A stretch of DNA of 8,344 nucleotides from Actinomycetes bacterium (GTDB taxonomy: Bacteria; Actinomycetota; Actinomycetes; Actinomycetales; Cellulomonadaceae). Below the pieces are notes generated by a model. That model had not been told where the DNA came from and did no database searches. It saw only the letters and a list, made by a program, of their open reading frames with translations. The DNA lies in the NCBI GenBank assembly GCA_023460255.1, contig JAEWQZ010000204.1:1-8344 (forward strand). The letters run 5' to 3'. This document shows positions 6,251 to 8,344 of this stretch, piece after piece. Numbering within the stretch: the stretch's first letter is position 1; every line of letters starts with the position of its first letter. The position numbers and the translations under genes are program-made.

Positions 6251-6760
6251 ATGACTGATGCCGGACCCCGATCGCCAGCGAGCCCGTTCGACCCGGAGGG
6301 CGTGACGTGGCAGCGCGTGTCGCCGAAGCTCGTGACGGTGCGCCTCATCACGCTCGGGATCTGGTTCGGCCTCCCGCTCGTCGGCGGTGTGGTCGCCGCG
6401 GCCCTGTCCGGCATCCCTGCCCTGTGGGTGATCCCCGGCGTCGTGGGGGCGTTCGCGCTCTGGCTGGCGTTGCTGATCAGGCGGCAGGTCCGGGCCATCG
6501 GGTACGCGGAGCGTGAGGACGACCTGCTGATCCGCAAGGGCATCCTGTTCCGCGAGCTCGTCGTCGTGCCCTACGGCCGGATGCAGTTCGTCGACGTGCA
6601 GGCCGGGCCGCTGGACAGGTGGGGCGGGATCGCGAAGGTCCAGCTGCACACTGCCGCGCCGCTGAGCGACGCGTCGATCCCCGGGCTCACGCCGCAGGAG
6701 GCCGACCGGCTACGCGACCGGCTGGCCGAGCGCGGCGAGGCGAGGCTGGCGGGCCTGTGA
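6251..6760 (+). CDS. Small membrane protein with one bacterial PH (YdbS/DUF304-like) domain
   Basis: The 169-residue product has a short Pro-rich N terminus, two membrane helices (about 29-52 and 57-76) and a cytoplasmic bacterial PH-type domain (about 80-160). The domain carries the pattern IRKGILFRELVVVPYGRMQFVDVQAGPLDRWGGIAKVQL, divided here only by function: a strand pair after helix 2, a VPxxRxQ turn, and a xGPLxRxxGxAxVxL segment. This arrangement and size match YdbS of Bacillus subtilis, whose gene pairs with ydbT; that pair has been reported as a sigma-W-controlled antimicrobial peptide resistance locus. Whether the actinobacterial relatives do this is unknown. ATG 6251 is preferred over 6242 on ribosome-site spacing. 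The stop overlaps the next gene by 4 bases (GTGA), supporting a two-protein unit. Confidence 0.85.
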   Translation: MTDAGPRSPASPFDPEGVTWQRVSPKLVTVRLITLGIWFGLPLVGGVVAAALSGIPALWVIPGVVGAFALWLALLIRRQVRAIGYAEREDDLLIRKGILFRELVVVPYGRMQFVDVQAGPLDRWGGIAKVQLHTAAPLSDASIPGLTPQEADRLRDRLAERGEARLAGL

Positions 6761-8344
6761 GCGAGCAGCCCGCGGACCTGCGCCCGCCCGCGCCCCCGTC
6801 GCCCGTCGGGGTCCCGTCGCCCGTCGGGGAGCCATCGTCGGTCCCGGCCCGCGACGACCTGACGTGGCGCCGGTTCCACCCGGTGACGCCCGTCATCAAG
6901 GGGTGGAAGGTCCTGCTCGTCCTGCTCGCGGTCCTGGCCCAGCAGGCCGGGGAGAACGTCGGCGCCGCGGCCGACGTCCTGCGCGAGGTCGGCTGGTGGG
7001 CCCTCGCCGCGGTGCCAGCCGTGGTGCTCCTGCTCGCCACCGGCTACGCCGCCCTCGCGTGGCGGATGAGCCGGTACGCCGTCGACGAGGGCGCCGTGTA
7101 CCTGCACACGGGCGTGCTCTTCCGGCAGCAGCGCACCGCGCGACTCGACAGGATCCAGGCGATCGACGTCGTCCAGCCGCTGCTCGGCCGGATCTTCGGG
7201 CTGGCGGAGCTGAAGATCGAGGTGGCCGGCGGCGCCGACTCGGCCGTGCGGCTCGCCTTCCTGCGCGAGCAGCACGCCCAGGAGGTGCGCGCGGAGCTGC
7301 TGGCCAAGGCCGCCGGGCTGCGGACGGCCGCGGGTGCCCGGCCCGGGCCGCTGACGGTGACCGGCACGGTGGACGGCACAGAGACCGGCACAGTGACCGG
7401 CACAGTGACCGCCGCGCCGGGGGTCGCGTCCGGGCTCGACGGGTCGTCTCAGCGCGTCCCCGGCCCCCTGCCCGCCCCGGGCACCGCTGTCGGGGGCGCG
7501 CCGGCGGTGCCGGTCGCCCCGGAGCGCGAGGTCTTCGCCGTCCCCGCGCCGCGGCTGCTCCAGTCCCTGGTCCGGTCGGGCAGCGTGCTCGTCTCGGTCC
7601 TCGCCCTCATCGGCATCGTCGTGGCCGCCGTCATGGCCGGCCAGCCGAGCGCGCTGATCGCCATGCTGCCCGCCGCGCTCGGCGCCGCCGGCTACGTCTG
7701 GCAGCGGTTCGCCGGCGAGTTCGGCTTCCGTGCCGCGCTGTCGCCCGACGGCATCCGCCTGCGCCACGGTCTGCTGGAGTCCCGGGCGCAGACCGTGCCC
7801 CCGGGCCGCGTGCAGGCGGTGCGCCTGAGCCAGGGGCCGCTGTGGCGCGGCAAGGACTGGTGGCGCGTCCAGATGAACGTCGCGGGCTACGGCCTCGCGT
7901 CGGGCCAGAACGGTCAGCAGACCGAGTCCGTGCTCCTGCCGGTCGGCGACCGGGACGAGGCCCTGACGGCGCTCTGGCTCGTCCTGCCGGACCTCGGCGT
8001 CGCGGATCCGCGCCCGCTGCTCGACGCGGCGCTCGACGGCAGCGGCGAGGAGCACGGGTTCACCGGCTCCCCGGACCGCGCGCGCTGGCTCGACCCGCTG
8101 ACGTGGCACCGCACGGGCGTCGCGCGCACGGACCGTGCGGTGCTGCTGCGCCGCGGCCGCTTCGTGCGGTCCCTCGTCGTCGTGCCGCACGAGAAGACGC
8201 AGTCCCTCCAGCTCCAGCAGGGCCCCCTCCAGCGGCGCCTGGGGCTCGCCAGCCTCGCCCTGCACTCGACGCCGGGCGCGATCACCCCGCAGGCGCCGCA
8301 CCTCGACGCGTCCGTCGCCGCGGCCCTGCTGCACGACCAGGCGG
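6757..8344 (+). CDS. YdbT-like membrane protein with three bacterial PH (DUF304) domains, 3' end outside window
   Basis: The frame is open from GTG 6757 to the window edge, 529 codons without a stop, and no C terminus is seen. The order is a Pro-rich N terminus (1-35), helices at about 50-64 and 80-101, PH domain 1 (about 104-190), a Thr/Gly/Pro-rich linker (about 195-262), helices at about 277-294 and 298-315, PH domain 2 (about 320-410), and PH domain 3 (about 445 onward). Each domain repeats the pattern R-G-x-L/F-x-R, then an R-x-Q or K-x-Q turn, then Q-x-x-L-x-R and a following strand; examples are LDRIQAIDVVQPLLGR, PPGRVQAVRLSQGPLWR and HEKTQSLQLQQGPLQR. This matches YdbT, which is about 490 residues in Bacillus, so little may be missing. 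GTG 6757 overlaps the previous stop by 4 bases, with GAGG at 6742-6745. The biochemical function is unknown. Confidence 0.85.
   Translation, partial: MSEQPADLRPPAPPSPVGVPSPVGEPSSVPARDDLTWRRFHPVTPVIKGWKVLLVLLAVLAQQAGENVGAAADVLREVGWWALAAVPAVVLLLATGYAALAWRMSRYAVDEGAVYLHTGVLFRQQRTARLDRIQAIDVVQPLLGRIFGLAELKIEVAGGADSAVRLAFLREQHAQEVRAELLAKAAGLRTAAGARPGPLTVTGTVDGTETGTVTGTVTAAPGVASGLDGSSQRVPGPLPAPGTAVGGAPAVPVAPEREVFAVPAPRLLQSLVRSGSVLVSVLALIGIVVAAVMAGQPSALIAMLPAALGAAGYVWQRFAGEFGFRAALSPDGIRLRHGLLESRAQTVPPGRVQAVRLSQGPLWRGKDWWRVQMNVAGYGLASGQNGQQTESVLLPVGDRDEALTALWLVLPDLGVADPRPLLDAALDGSGEEHGFTGSPDRARWLDPLTWHRTGVARTDRAVLLRRGRFVRSLVVVPHEKTQSLQLQQGPLQRRLGLASLALHSTPGAITPQAPHLDASVAAALLHDQA
6795..6830 (+). repeat. 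18-base tandem duplication near the start of the YdbT-like gene
   Basis: Two adjacent 18-base units (6795-6812 and 6813-6830) differ only at the last base. They encode PSPVGV and PSPVGE in the Pro-rich N-terminal tail, before the first membrane helix. The frame is kept, consistent with a recent slip duplication in a disordered region. Confidence 0.75.
7360..7407 (+). repeat. 12-base minisatellite (four units) in the linker of the YdbT-like gene
   Basis: The consensus unit is ACCGGCACAGTG. Units 3 (7384-7395) and 4 (7396-7407) are identical. Unit 1 (7360-7371) differs at one base and unit 2 (7372-7383) at two. They encode the tetrapeptides TGTV, DGTE, TGTV, TGTV (residues 202-217) between PH domain 1 and the second helix pair. 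A unit length divisible by three means copy-number changes alter linker length without breaking the frame. Confidence 0.85.

Noticed and set aside
6571..8334. A 587-codon minus-strand open frame opposite the PH-domain genes
   Set aside because: It is the antisense shadow of the YdbT-like frame, which shows membrane helices and three repeated PH-type domains. The minus-strand product has no domain pattern.
1..8344. A defence island, mobile element, CRISPR array or RNA gene
   Set aside because: I looked on both strands for transposase-like frames, terminal inverted repeats, regularly spaced repeats and tRNA-like folds and saw none. The gene content and composition are uniform housekeeping.

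Overview
This window is chromosomal DNA from a very GC-rich actinobacterium. GC is roughly three quarters, third codon positions are almost all G or C, and GTG starts and short gene overlaps are common. Protein sequences and gene order resemble Cellulomonas and its relatives, but that assignment is inferred from memory of the families, not from a search. All real genes are on the + strand. The long minus-strand open frames are by-products of GC-biased codon use.

Region by region: positions 1-264 hold the C-terminal end of tilS (tRNA-Ile lysidine synthetase). It runs without a stop codon, in the same frame, into hpt (hypoxanthine phosphoribosyltransferase, own start at GTG 265, ends 819). An 87 to 129 base gap with a small hairpin and a promoter-like hexamer leads to ftsH (membrane AAA+ zinc protease, to 2985). 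The folate block follows: folE (3017-3646), folP (3651-4532) and a folB-folK fusion (4525-5721). Next come a DUF3180 membrane protein (5721-6209), a small membrane protein with one bacterial PH (YdbS/DUF304-like) domain (6251-6760), and a larger YdbT-like protein with three such domains that runs off the window at 8344. No stretch over 300 bases lacks a gene.

How the genes fit together: tilS-hpt-ftsH is an old conserved order (also in Bacillus). FolE makes 7,8-dihydroneopterin triphosphate from GTP. FolB and FolK, joined here by a Pro/Ala-rich linker of about 108 residues, convert dihydroneopterin to 6-hydroxymethyl-dihydropterin diphosphate. FolP joins that to p-aminobenzoate. Dihydroneopterin triphosphate dephosphorylation, p-aminobenzoate synthesis and FolC are not encoded here. 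From ftsH onward the gaps are at most 41 bases, with overlaps at folP/folBK, folBK/DUF3180 and the two PH genes, so one long transcription unit with translational coupling is likely.

I see no mobile element, CRISPR array, RNA gene, phage gene or defence system. This is mainly a housekeeping region. The points that merit a second look are the stop-less tilS-hpt frame with an internal start, the Gln in the FtsH Walker A motif, the hairpin next to the folE ribosome binding site, the long FolB-FolK linker, and the DUF3180/PH-domain membrane genes coupled to folate synthesis.
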